In this document: in pieces, positions 1 through 5,211 of the stretch | Numbering within the stretch: position 1 is the stretch's first letter | Layout of the letters: each line of letters begins with the position of its first letter | Origin: Firmicutes bacterium UBA6132 | Lineage (GTDB): Bacteria; Bacillota_A; Clostridia; Tissierellales; Sedimentibacteraceae | Length of the DNA stretch: 5,211 bases | Direction: 5' to 3' | Assembly (NCBI GenBank): GCA_002435835.1 | Contig: DIVM01000106.1 | Coordinates: 1 to 5,211 of the forward strand | Translations under genes and position numbers: made by a program | The notes under the pieces: model-generated | What the model was told of the DNA's origin: nothing | Database searches by the model: none | Seen by the model: only the letters and a program-made list of their open reading frames with translations

Positions 1-20
1 ATAATGTTTAAATTTTTCAT
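1..20 (-). CDS. 5' end of a divergent leftward gene (partial, unidentified)
   Basis: On the minus strand an ATG (20-18) is followed by an open frame reading MKNLNI before the window ends. A good Shine-Dalgarno sequence, GAGGAG (31-26), lies 5 nt upstream of the ATG, and a sigma-70-type promoter lies upstream of that. Only six complete codons are visible, so the product cannot be identified. Its position, divergent from a sigma-54-dependent operon and with an operator-like repeat across its -35 box, makes a regulator (enhancer-binding protein) the most attractive guess, but this is inference from layout only. Confidence 0.55.
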
Positions 21-52
21 ACGTACTCCTCATTAATTATACTCTAAATGAA

Positions 53-81
53 TTTATACCATATATGGGTTTATAAGTCAA
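53..81 (-). promoter_or_regulatory. Sigma-70-type promoter of the leftward partial gene
   Basis: Read on the minus strand, a -35 box TTGACT (81-76) and a -10 box TATAAA (58-53) are separated by exactly 17 nt. Each matches the housekeeping consensus at 5 of 6 positions. Transcription would start near position 46, giving a leader of about 25 nt before the ATG at 20, with its ribosome binding site at 31-26. The -35 box lies inside the inverted repeat at 70-95, so a protein bound there would block this promoter. Confidence 0.55.
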
Positions 82-95
82 TTTTAACTTATAAA
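70..95. promoter_or_regulatory. Operator-like inverted repeat, copy 1
   Basis: A perfect 9-bp inverted repeat: arms TTTATAAGT (70-78) and ACTTATAAA (87-95) flank an 8-nt spacer. It overlaps the -35 of the leftward promoter and is centred about 169 bp upstream of the predicted start of the sigma-54 promoter. No run of T follows it in either direction in a terminator-like arrangement, and it recurs as copy 2, so a protein-binding site is more likely than a transcription terminator. The regulator is unknown. Confidence 0.5.
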
Positions 96-98
96 TAT

Positions 99-124
99 TT
101 TAAAAGTCAAAAATGACTTAAAAA
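99..124. promoter_or_regulatory. Operator-like inverted repeat, copy 2
   Basis: This is a second copy of the 70-95 element, shifted by exactly 29 bp. The left segment TTTAAAAGTCAA (99-110) matches 70-81 at 11 of 12 positions. The right segment ACTTAAAAATA (116-126) matches 87-97 at 10 of 11. The spacer length is the same, although the spacer sequence differs. Its own best dyad is AAGTCA/TGACTT (104-109 and 114-119). The centre is about 140 bp upstream of the predicted sigma-54 start, within the usual range for an enhancer-binding protein. A looser half-site, TTTTTAAGT, lies at 139-147. Confidence 0.5.
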
Positions 125-223
125 TAAAGTGATTATTATTTTTAAGTTTTAGCTCATGGAATAAATTTTTAAAATAATGTTCGAATTTTAATGTTTGTAG
201 TGTGATTATAAAAAAAGCATAAA

Positions 224-240
224 TTGGCATAAGGATTGCT
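224..240 (+). promoter_or_regulatory. Sigma-54 (RpoN) -24/-12 promoter of the yfcC-amidohydrolase operon
   Basis: The sequence TTGGCATAAGGATTGCT fits the sigma-54 consensus YTGGCACGRNNNTTGCW at every defined position except the CG after TGGCA, which is TA here. The invariant GG (226-227) and GC (238-239) are separated by exactly 10 nt, as the family requires. Transcription should begin near 250-252, giving a leader of about 100 nt before the ATG at 354. Such promoters are silent without an ATP-dependent enhancer-binding activator; the paired inverted repeats upstream are the obvious candidate sites. No good sigma-70 promoter was found for this operon; the best alternative is a TATAAA at 207-212 without a convincing -35. 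Confidence 0.7.
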
Positions 241-285
241 AATATATCTTTGGCCATTAATTAAATGAATTGAGTTCAAAATAAA

Positions 286-291
286 AGGAGG
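286..291 (+). promoter_or_regulatory. Orphan strong Shine-Dalgarno sequence in the operon leader
   Basis: AGGAGG stands at 286-291, inside an A-rich stretch, but no ATG or GTG lies 5-12 nt downstream. The nearest usable codons are TTG at 306 (14 nt away) and ATG at 312 (20 nt away), both in frame with the transporter. A second site, AAGGAG (341-346), lies 7 nt before the ATG at 354 and is better placed. The upstream site may support a longer form of the protein, act as a ribosome standby site, or be a relic. Confidence 0.35.
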
Positions 292-297
292 TTAATT

Positions 298-337
298 TTA
301 ATATTTTGTTAATGGGTATTAAACAAATAAATATTAA
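298..337 (+). other. Potential AU-rich leader hairpin between the two ribosome binding sites
   Basis: The predicted transcript can fold with outer arms TTAATATTT (298-306) and AAATATTAA (329-337). An inner stem pairs TTAAT (309-313) with ATTAA (318-322) around a GGGT loop. The structure lies between AGGAGG (286-291) and AAGGAG (341-346) and buries the alternative starts at 306 and 312. Almost all pairs are A-U, so stability is modest and it may be a by-product of base composition. Confidence 0.25.
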
Positions 338-353
338 TTTAAGGAGCACAAAG

Positions 354-1778
354 ATGAAAAGTAAAGAAGTAATTGTCAATGATAAAAAAATAAAAAAACA
401 AGGAATATCTGAACCTTTAGGAATATTATTTATCATTATCATTATTGCGGCAGTTTGCACTTATTTTGTACCTGCTGGAATATTTGACAGAATAGAAGAT
501 ACTGCTACAGGCAGAATGTTAGCAGTTGCAGATTCCTTTCATTATGTAGAACAAACACCTGTAAAAATATTTGATGTGTTTAAAGCTATTCCAATAGGAA
601 TGGGAGAAGCAGGATATATTATGTTTTTTCTCCTAATAATAGGAGGTACATTTAGTGTAATGGAAGCAACAGGAGCCATAACAGTGGGTTTGGGAAATGT
701 AGTAAAAAAAATGGCGGGAAAAGAAACGATGTTAATACCGGTGGTAATGTTTGCATTTTCATTAGGCGGAACATTAATTGGTATGGCGGAAGAAGTAATA
801 GCATTTTTGCCCCTTATATTGGCTGCATGTATATCTCTTGGATTTGACTCTATAACTGCAGCAGCTATTTGTTTATTGGGTGCAGGTGCAGGATTTGCAG
901 GAGCAACAACAAATGCATTTACAATAGGGGTTGCACAAGGAATAGCAGGTTTACCTTTATTTTCAGGAATGGGACTTAGATTTGCAGTATATGTTACTTT
1001 GGTTGTAACAGGTATTACATATGTATATAGATATGCAAAAAAAATTAAAAAAGATCCTACAAAAAGTTTAATGTATGAACAGGATAAATTATTGGATGTT
1101 CATATTGATGCTGATAATATACCTGAATTTACAAAACGACATAAATTAGTCCTTTTGGTATTTGGATTAGGCATTGTTTGCTTAGTAATAGGTGTAATTA
1201 AATTTGGGTTTTATATTGATGAATTAAGTTCTTTGTTTATAATTATGGCTATTTTGGCAGGGGTATTTGGCGGGTTAAGCATTGATGAAATAGCGAGAGA
1301 ATTTACTAAAGGTGCTGGAAATTTTGTTTTCGCTGCATTAATAGTAGGAGTATCAAGGGCTATAACAGTTGTATTAACTGAAGGAACTATTATGGATACA
1401 ATAATATATGGTTTGTCAAGCATTATTAATATGTTGCCTCCTTCTTTAACGGCTGTTGGAATGTATATAGTTCAAACAACAATAAGCTTTATTGTGTCAT
1501 CAGGTTCTGGTCAAGCAGCACTTACAATGCCTATAATGGCTCCATTAGCTGATATGGTTGGTATAACAAGGCAGACATCTGTTCTTTGCTTTCAATTTGC
1601 AGATGCATTTTCAAATAACTTAACACCTACATCAACTGAATTTATGGCAGCAATAGCACTTTGTAAAATTCCATGGATAAAATGGTTTAAATGGTTTTTG
1701 CCATTATTTATAACTTGGAATTTAATAGCTATAGGATTTGTTCTTTTGTCAGTAGCTATTGGATATGGTCCTTTCTAA
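354..1778 (+). CDS. yfcC: YfcC-family (DcuC-like) membrane transporter
   Basis: This is a polytopic inner-membrane carrier of 474 residues, close to the usual length of the YfcC/DcuC (C4-dicarboxylate anaerobic carrier) family of the ion transporter superfamily. It opens with a lysine-rich cytoplasmic tail and a first helix near residues 22-42. Two hydrophobic halves follow, with a polar loop at about 228-263. Family-like conserved stretches are GGTLIGMAEEVIAFLPLI (138-155), the glycine-rich GAGAGFAGATTNAFT (176-190), SSGSGQAALTMPIMAPLAD (382-400) and FADAFSNNLTPTS (415-427). The last two resemble re-entrant substrate-binding hairpins. The ATG at 354 was chosen because AAGGAG lies 7 nt upstream; an in-frame extension to TTG 306 or ATG 312 adds a non-hydrophobic 14-16 residues and is less likely. 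It is the first gene of a sigma-54 operon, with the amidohydrolase 24 nt downstream. The substrate is not known: family members are annotated as dicarboxylate or basic amino-acid carriers, and the partner suggests a peptide-like or acylated amino acid. Confidence 0.85.
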   Translation: MKSKEVIVNDKKIKKQGISEPLGILFIIIIIAAVCTYFVPAGIFDRIEDTATGRMLAVADSFHYVEQTPVKIFDVFKAIPIGMGEAGYIMFFLLIIGGTFSVMEATGAITVGLGNVVKKMAGKETMLIPVVMFAFSLGGTLIGMAEEVIAFLPLILAACISLGFDSITAAAICLLGAGAGFAGATTNAFTIGVAQGIAGLPLFSGMGLRFAVYVTLVVTGITYVYRYAKKIKKDPTKSLMYEQDKLLDVHIDADNIPEFTKRHKLVLLVFGLGIVCLVIGVIKFGFYIDELSSLFIIMAILAGVFGGLSIDEIAREFTKGAGNFVFAALIVGVSRAITVVLTEGTIMDTIIYGLSSIINMLPPSLTAVGMYIVQTTISFIVSSGSGQAALTMPIMAPLADMVGITRQTSVLCFQFADAFSNNLTPTSTEFMAAIALCKIPWIKWFKWFLPLFITWNLIAIGFVLLSVAIGYGPF

Positions 1779-1802
1779 AACAAATGGAGGTTACATAAAA
1801 TA

Positions 1803-3086
1803 ATGGAAACAAATAATATAATTAAGTACAGAAGAGAATTTCATAAATATCCGGAAATTGGATGGAGAGAGTATAGAACTACAGCAAGAATAGCAGAAAT
1901 TCTTCAGGAAATAGGATTTGAAAATATAAAAGTAGGAAAAGATGCAGTTGATATTTATTCCATAGTTGATGCTGTGAAGCTTACAGAAGATGAATGCAAA
2001 TATGAAATGAAAAGAGCTGTAGAACAAGGTGCTAATGTAAATTGGGTTTTAAAAACTGAAGGATACACAGGAGTTGTTGCTGAATTTAATTCAGGAAAAA
2101 AAGGACCTGTAATTGGATTTAGGTTTGACATTGATGCTTTGCCATATGAGGAACCAAAAGAGATTGGATTTAAACCATTTGATGAAGGATATATTTCTGA
2201 CAATTCAAAAAAAGTGCATGCATGTGCTCATGATGGTCATACTGCTATTGGACTTGGTTTAGCAGAAGAAATAATAAAAAATAAAAGTAATATTAAAGGA
2301 AAAATTAAATTATTTTTTCAACCTGCAGAAGAAACATTTTCTGGAGCAGAATCAATAGTAGCTAAAGGTCACTTAGATGACGTGGATTATTTTGTAGGTA
2401 TGCACATAGCAGTTAGTTCAAATAATTTGCCACTGTTGTCTAAAAGCATTGCTTGCGGTTGCAATGATTTTTTAAGTGTAAGACAAATTGATGTATATTA
2501 TGAAGGGAAATCAGCACATCCATGCGGAGCATCCCATGAAGGAAAAAATGCTTTATTAGCAGCATGCACAGCAGCACTTAACCTCCATTCCATAGCTCCT
2601 CATGAAGAAGGACTGTTTAGAGTAAATGTTGGTGAAATACATGCCGGTGTAGTTGCAAACACAATTGCTCCTAATGCACTTATGAAAGTTGAATACAGGG
2701 GAGAAAACGAAAATATATCTAAATATGCTAAAAGCAGAGTGGAGACAATTATAGATTCTGCAGCTAAAATGTATGACCTTAAATATCATATTAAAGATTA
2801 TGGGGAAGTGCCTACAGCTAAAAGCGATGTTGAAATGATGAACAAAGTAAGAGAAGCTGCTAAAAAAATAAGTTACTATGAGTATATATGCGATTATGGA
2901 AATGTAAGTGGGTCCGATGATGCATCCGTTATGATGAGAAAAGTGCAGTCTAATGGCGGAAAATCAGTGTACATTGGGCTTGGAGCCAATGTTACAGAGC
3001 CAGTGCACAATGCAAGATTTGATTTTGATGAAGAAATTTTAAGTCCAGCTGTAGAACTTTGTTTAAATATTATAAAAGATATATAA
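1803..3086 (+). CDS. AbgA-like M20 family metallo-amidohydrolase
   Basis: This 427-residue cytoplasmic zinc-type hydrolase of peptidase family M20 is close in length to E. coli AbgA, the A subunit of p-aminobenzoyl-glutamate hydrolase. The amide-cleaving core is intact: FRFDIDALPYEE (106-117), metal-binding HACAHDGH (139-146), QPAEE (173-177) with catalytic Glu176 and ligand Glu177, GMH (199-201), and a late VHNARFDFDE (401-410) with His402. The inserted dimerisation domain spans about 218-330. The AbgA-type segment GANVNW...EGYTGVVAEF (77-95) separates it from ordinary hippurate-hydrolase-like M20D enzymes. One oddity is Ala142, where glycine is usual in HACGHDGH. The ATG at 1803 follows TGGAGG (1785-1790) by 12 nt, slightly long. 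It is 24 nt behind the transporter, so the two are probably co-transcribed. No abgB or abgT is in the window, so the natural substrate may not be a folate fragment; an N-acyl amino acid or dipeptide is equally possible. The symbol is withheld for that reason. Confidence 0.88.
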   Translation: METNNIIKYRREFHKYPEIGWREYRTTARIAEILQEIGFENIKVGKDAVDIYSIVDAVKLTEDECKYEMKRAVEQGANVNWVLKTEGYTGVVAEFNSGKKGPVIGFRFDIDALPYEEPKEIGFKPFDEGYISDNSKKVHACAHDGHTAIGLGLAEEIIKNKSNIKGKIKLFFQPAEETFSGAESIVAKGHLDDVDYFVGMHIAVSSNNLPLLSKSIACGCNDFLSVRQIDVYYEGKSAHPCGASHEGKNALLAACTAALNLHSIAPHEEGLFRVNVGEIHAGVVANTIAPNALMKVEYRGENENISKYAKSRVETIIDSAAKMYDLKYHIKDYGEVPTAKSDVEMMNKVREAAKKISYYEYICDYGNVSGSDDASVMMRKVQSNGGKSVYIGLGANVTEPVHNARFDFDEEILSPAVELCLNIIKDI

Positions 3087-3140
3087 TTTATTAAATCGAT
3101 TAAGCAAGGAATTATAGTTTATAGTTAGTTATTAATAAAA

Positions 3141-3173
3141 ATAAAGTGTGCTGATTTATTTTGCACACTTTAT
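3141..3173 (+). terminator. Hairpin terminator after the amidohydrolase operon
   Basis: An 11-bp perfect stem pairs ATAAAGTGTGC (3141-3151) with GCACACTTTAT (3163-3173) around an 11-nt loop, 54 nt past the amidohydrolase stop. The trailing sequence is A/T-rich but lacks a clean T run, so termination in the forward direction may be incomplete. The reverse direction would be followed by a T-rich tract (complement of 3133-3140), so it could act both ways. Confidence 0.55.
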
Positions 3174-3225
3174 AATAAATACAACATGGTAATTGAACTC
3201 TGAAGAATCTTTTAACTGATTGAAT

Positions 3226-3255
3226 TTGAATTCGTGTTGAAAAATATGTTATAAT
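3226..3255 (+). promoter_or_regulatory. Sigma-70-type promoter of the EamA transporter gene
   Basis: A consensus -10 box TATAAT (3250-3255) is preceded by an extended -10 TG (3247-3248) and, 18 nt upstream, by a partial -35 TTGAAT (3226-3231). Transcription would start near 3262, leaving a leader of about 78 nt. A second TATAAT (3283-3288) has no recognisable -35. The promoter lies past the upstream hairpin, so this gene is probably expressed separately from the preceding operon. Confidence 0.5.
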
Positions 3256-3312
3256 TAATTACTAATAAATATTTTAAAGTATTATAATTAAAACAATATA
3301 TAAAAAAGGATT

Positions 3313-3329
3313 TGAGAATTAAATTCTCA
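3313..3329 (+). other. Short hairpin between ribosome binding site and start codon
   Basis: TGAGAAT (3313-3319) and ATTCTCA (3323-3329) form a perfect 7-bp stem with a TAA loop. The only purine-rich Shine-Dalgarno candidate for the next gene, AAAAAAGGA (3302-3310), ends 2 nt before it and lies 29 nt from the ATG at 3340. Folding of the hairpin would shorten the effective distance to about 12 nt. The loop TAA and upstream TGA prevent an in-frame upstream start here. Confidence 0.4.
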
Positions 3330-3339
3330 TACACATAAA

Positions 3340-4278
3340 ATGGAAATGAATAAATATATTAAAAATCTTCAATTGTTATATACAGATCAAACCAAAGGCT
3401 ATATTATGATTTTTATGGCTGGAGTTCTTTGGGGAACAATAGGATATTTTGTAAAAAACTTAACAGGCGTTGGGGCAAGTTCTGAGTTAACAGCATTTAT
3501 GAGATTGTTCATGGGGTTTTGGATTTTGGCTTTTGTAATGATTTGCAAGGGCGGAATAAGTATGTTCAAAATAGATAAAAGTGGATTAATTTATTGTATG
3601 GCTTTAGGATTATTGACTCAAGCTATGTTTAACTACTTATATAATATGAGCATAGGAAGAGTAGGTGTTGCAACTGCATCAATACTTTTATATACATCCC
3701 CTGTATTTGTTTGTGTTATGTCATCTGTTTTATTTAAGGAAAATATAAACAAACAAAAAATTATTGCATTAATATTGAACATTTTTGGTTGCTTTTTAAT
3801 GGTTACAGGGGGAAGTGTAGCTAATTTTAAATTATCTTTTATAGGAATTATTTTAGGGTTAATATCTGCTTTTTTATATAGCCTGGTATCAATTATAGGT
3901 AAAATTACATCCAGCAGTATTCATCCATTTACAATTGTTTTTTATAGTTTTTTATTTGGATGGCTTAGTTTAGGTGCTTATATAAGGCCTTGGTATACTA
4001 TCATAGCAGTTTCAAGTGTTGAATTTTGGACTTATTCCTTTGGTTTTGGATTAATACCTACTGTTGGTGCATATTTGTTATATATGGGTGGATTGAAAAA
4101 GAACTTAGAATTAGCAAGAGTTCCGATTATTGCTTCAGTTGAGACGGTTGTAGCAACACTTTTAGGTGTTTTTATATTTCGAGAAAGTATAGGTGTTATT
4201 AATACAGTTGGCATGGGAATTTTAATCCTTTCAATTGCAATTATGAATTATAAATTCAAGCAAAGAGACAATTTATAA
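3340..4278 (+). CDS. EamA/DMT-family transporter (RhaT/YdcZ-like permease), ten helices
   Basis: This 312-residue integral membrane protein belongs to the drug/metabolite transporter superfamily and has two tandem EamA domains of about five helices each. The first half (about 20-157) begins with the typical MAGVLWGTIGYFVKNL (26-41) and carries the YTSPVF motif (118-123) after TM4. The second half (about 165-303) begins LGLISAFLYSLVSIIGK (172-188) and contains ELARVPIIASVETVVATLLG (257-276), the family's conserved E and P region before the last helices. A basic tail ends the protein. Length and layout are normal. The start is ATG 3340 or ATG 3346; no start codon occurs upstream before an in-frame TGA at 3313, and neither ATG has a closely spaced ribosome binding site. 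Family members mostly export amino acids or metabolites, but the substrate cannot be read from sequence. The gene converges on the lysine-fermentation gene kce and appears to be its own transcription unit. Confidence 0.85.
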   Translation: MEMNKYIKNLQLLYTDQTKGYIMIFMAGVLWGTIGYFVKNLTGVGASSELTAFMRLFMGFWILAFVMICKGGISMFKIDKSGLIYCMALGLLTQAMFNYLYNMSIGRVGVATASILLYTSPVFVCVMSSVLFKENINKQKIIALILNIFGCFLMVTGGSVANFKLSFIGIILGLISAFLYSLVSIIGKITSSSIHPFTIVFYSFLFGWLSLGAYIRPWYTIIAVSSVEFWTYSFGFGLIPTVGAYLLYMGGLKKNLELARVPIIASVETVVATLLGVFIFRESIGVINTVGMGILILSIAIMNYKFKQRDNL

Positions 4279-4279
4279 C

Positions 4280-4331
4280 AAAAGACTGATTATTATAGAA
4301 TGCTTCTGCTTCTATTATAAATCAGTCTTTT
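4280..4331. terminator. Intrinsic terminator shared by convergent EamA and kce genes
   Basis: AAAAGACTGAT (4280-4290) pairs perfectly with ATCAGTCTTTT (4321-4331). The stem continues inward with one bulge and one mismatch to TATAGAA/TTCTATT-type pairing near 4295-4300 and 4310-4315, leaving a loop TGCTTCTGC. On the plus strand the arm ends in a T6 run (4328-4333), two nt after the EamA stop at 4278 begins the element, so this is a good terminator for that gene. On the minus strand the T run is only four long, so it may also stop kce transcripts, less strongly. Confidence 0.8.
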
Positions 4332-4399
4332 TTGTTACTACATCAACTATTTAGGTAAGTAATCTTAGATGATGTATATGTCTTATTATATTATTATTT

Positions 4400-5211
4400 T
4401 TATTTAAGTCCTAAAATTACTCTTGCTTCATCAGGTGTTGCAACTTCACGTCCCATTTCTTTTGAAATGCGAGCTAATCTTTCAACTAATTGAGCATTTG
4501 ACGTAGCAAGTTGTCCTTTTGAGTAATAAACATTATCTTCAAATCCAGTTCTTGCATGTCCGCCAAGCATTATAGCAGCTATATTTAATGGTAGCTGATA
4601 TCTTCCAACACCTGCAACAGTCCAAGTAGAACCTGCTGGTATAGAATCAACCATATACATTAAATCTCTAAGTTCTCCGCCCATTGCTCCTGGTACTCCA
4701 AGAACAAAATCAAAATGATGTGGTCCTTTTAAAATTCCTTTTTTAGTCATACGAATTACAGTATCTACCATACCTTTTTCAAAACATTCTAATTCTGGTT
4801 TAACTCCTAATTCATACATGCGCTTAGCAAATATTTGAATATTTTCTTCTGTATTCATAAATACATCATCGCCAAAATTGCATGTTCCCATACTTAATGT
4901 TGCCATTTCAGGTTTTAATTCTATAGGTTGCATTCTTTGTTCCGGTGTATGATATGTAGCTCCGCCAGTTGATGGTTGGAATATGATATTACATTTTGCT
5001 GCAGTTTTTTCTTTGATTTCTTTGTAAACTGCATAATCCTGAGTTGGATTACCATCTTTGTCTCTTGCATGAACATGAACCATCGATGCTCCTGCTAAAT
5101 AACACTGATATGCTGCTTCAGCTATTTCATCAGTTGTTAAAGGTAAATTTGGTTGTTGTTCTCTTGTAACTTCTGCGCCTGTTAAACAAGCAGTGATAAT
5201 TAATTTTTCCA
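4400..5211 (-). CDS. kce: 3-keto-5-aminohexanoate cleavage enzyme (Kce, BKACE family), lacking only the first base
   Basis: Kce acts in lysine fermentation: it condenses 3-keto-5-aminohexanoate with acetyl-CoA to give acetoacetate and 3-aminobutyryl-CoA, using a bound metal on a TIM-barrel (DUF849/BKACE) fold. Reading the minus strand from the right edge gives (A)TG, then EKLIITACLTGAEVT and a continuous frame. The true start is therefore one base outside the window, and the protein is 270 residues, close to the family norm. The internal ATG at 5083 would remove the first strand. Family residues are in place: Glu14, the zinc histidines His46 and His48 in MVHVHARD, QPSTGG (79-84), and Arg221, Glu225 and Asp226 in HARTGFEDN, which match the Arg/Glu/Asp set of the characterised enzyme at a constant offset. 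No terminal defect is seen. It is probably the last gene of its operon, with kdd, kal or lysine aminomutase genes expected beyond the right edge. Another BKACE specificity is possible but less likely. Confidence 0.9.
   Translation of the reverse strand, partial: EKLIITACLTGAEVTREQQPNLPLTTDEIAEAAYQCYLAGASMVHVHARDKDGNPTQDYAVYKEIKEKTAAKCNIIFQPSTGGATYHTPEQRMQPIELKPEMATLSMGTCNFGDDVFMNTEENIQIFAKRMYELGVKPELECFEKGMVDTVIRMTKKGILKGPHHFDFVLGVPGAMGGELRDLMYMVDSIPAGSTWTVAGVGRYQLPLNIAAIMLGGHARTGFEDNVYYSKGQLATSNAQLVERLARISKEMGREVATPDEARVILGLK

Noticed and set aside
306..353. TTG 306 or ATG 312 as the start of the transporter
   Set aside because: AGGAGG is 14-20 nt away from them, while ATG 354 has AAGGAG at 7 nt. 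The extra residues look like translated leader. It was kept only as a finding about the duplicate binding site.
1211..1423. Leftward open frame inside the transporter gene
   Set aside because: It is an antisense shadow of a strong coding frame, with no ribosome binding site or recognisable protein features. The same applies to leftward frames at 257-460, 1791-2203, 2556-2789 and 4032-4214.
3249..3290. Direct repeat TTATAATTA (3249-3257 and 3282-3290)
   Set aside because: Nine A/T-only bases repeated once are expected by chance in such AT-rich intergenic DNA. They simply reflect two -10-like sequences.
4339..4376. Inverted repeat TACATCA/TGATGTA as a terminator for kce
   Set aside because: The arms are only 7 bp with a 24-nt loop, and no T run follows on the minus strand. 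The hairpin at 4280-4331 is the better terminator.
4400..5083. Start of the leftward gene at the ATG at 5083, giving a 227-residue protein
   Set aside because: The frame stays open to the window edge and encodes the conserved N-terminus, including Glu14. The final TG at 5211-5210 is the remainder of the true ATG.
1..5211. CRISPR array, insertion sequence, tRNA or phage elements
   Set aside because: No regularly spaced repeats, transposase-like frame, tRNA-like cloverleaf or phage gene was seen on either strand.

Overview
The window is strongly AT-rich, and its coding regions favour AGA for arginine and A/T-ending codons. Together with a gene of lysine fermentation, this points to a low-GC anaerobe of the Clostridia/Tissierellia or Fusobacteriota type. 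That assignment is inference; no ribosomal RNA or other marker gene is present.

Layout, left to right. (1) Positions 1-20 hold the first codons of a leftward gene with a good ribosome binding site and its own sigma-70-type promoter. (2) Positions 21-353 are a divergent control region. It holds two copies of one operator-like inverted repeat, 29 bp apart, and a near-consensus sigma-54 (-24/-12) promoter reading rightward. (3) Positions 354-3086 are a two-gene operon: a YfcC-family (DcuC-like) membrane transporter followed by an AbgA-like M20 metallo-amidohydrolase. (4) Positions 3087-3339 are intergenic, with a terminator-like hairpin, a sigma-70-type promoter and a small hairpin just before the next start. 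(5) Positions 3340-4278 encode a ten-helix EamA/DMT transporter. (6) Positions 4279-4399 separate convergent genes and hold a strong hairpin terminator. (7) Positions 4400-5211, leftward, encode the 3-keto-5-aminohexanoate cleavage enzyme (Kce) of lysine fermentation, lacking only the first base of its start codon.

How the parts may work together. The transporter and amidohydrolase look like an import-and-hydrolyse unit for an amino-acid conjugate or small peptide, next to an amino-acid fermentation gene. The most informative part is the control region. The sigma-54 promoter needs an enhancer-binding activator. The duplicated inverted repeat lies at about -169 and -140 from the predicted start, where such activators bind, and its left copy covers the -35 of the divergent gene. 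The simplest model is a divergent regulator that represses itself and activates the operon. No clearly new enzyme system is visible; the novelty, if any, is the regulation and the unknown substrate.
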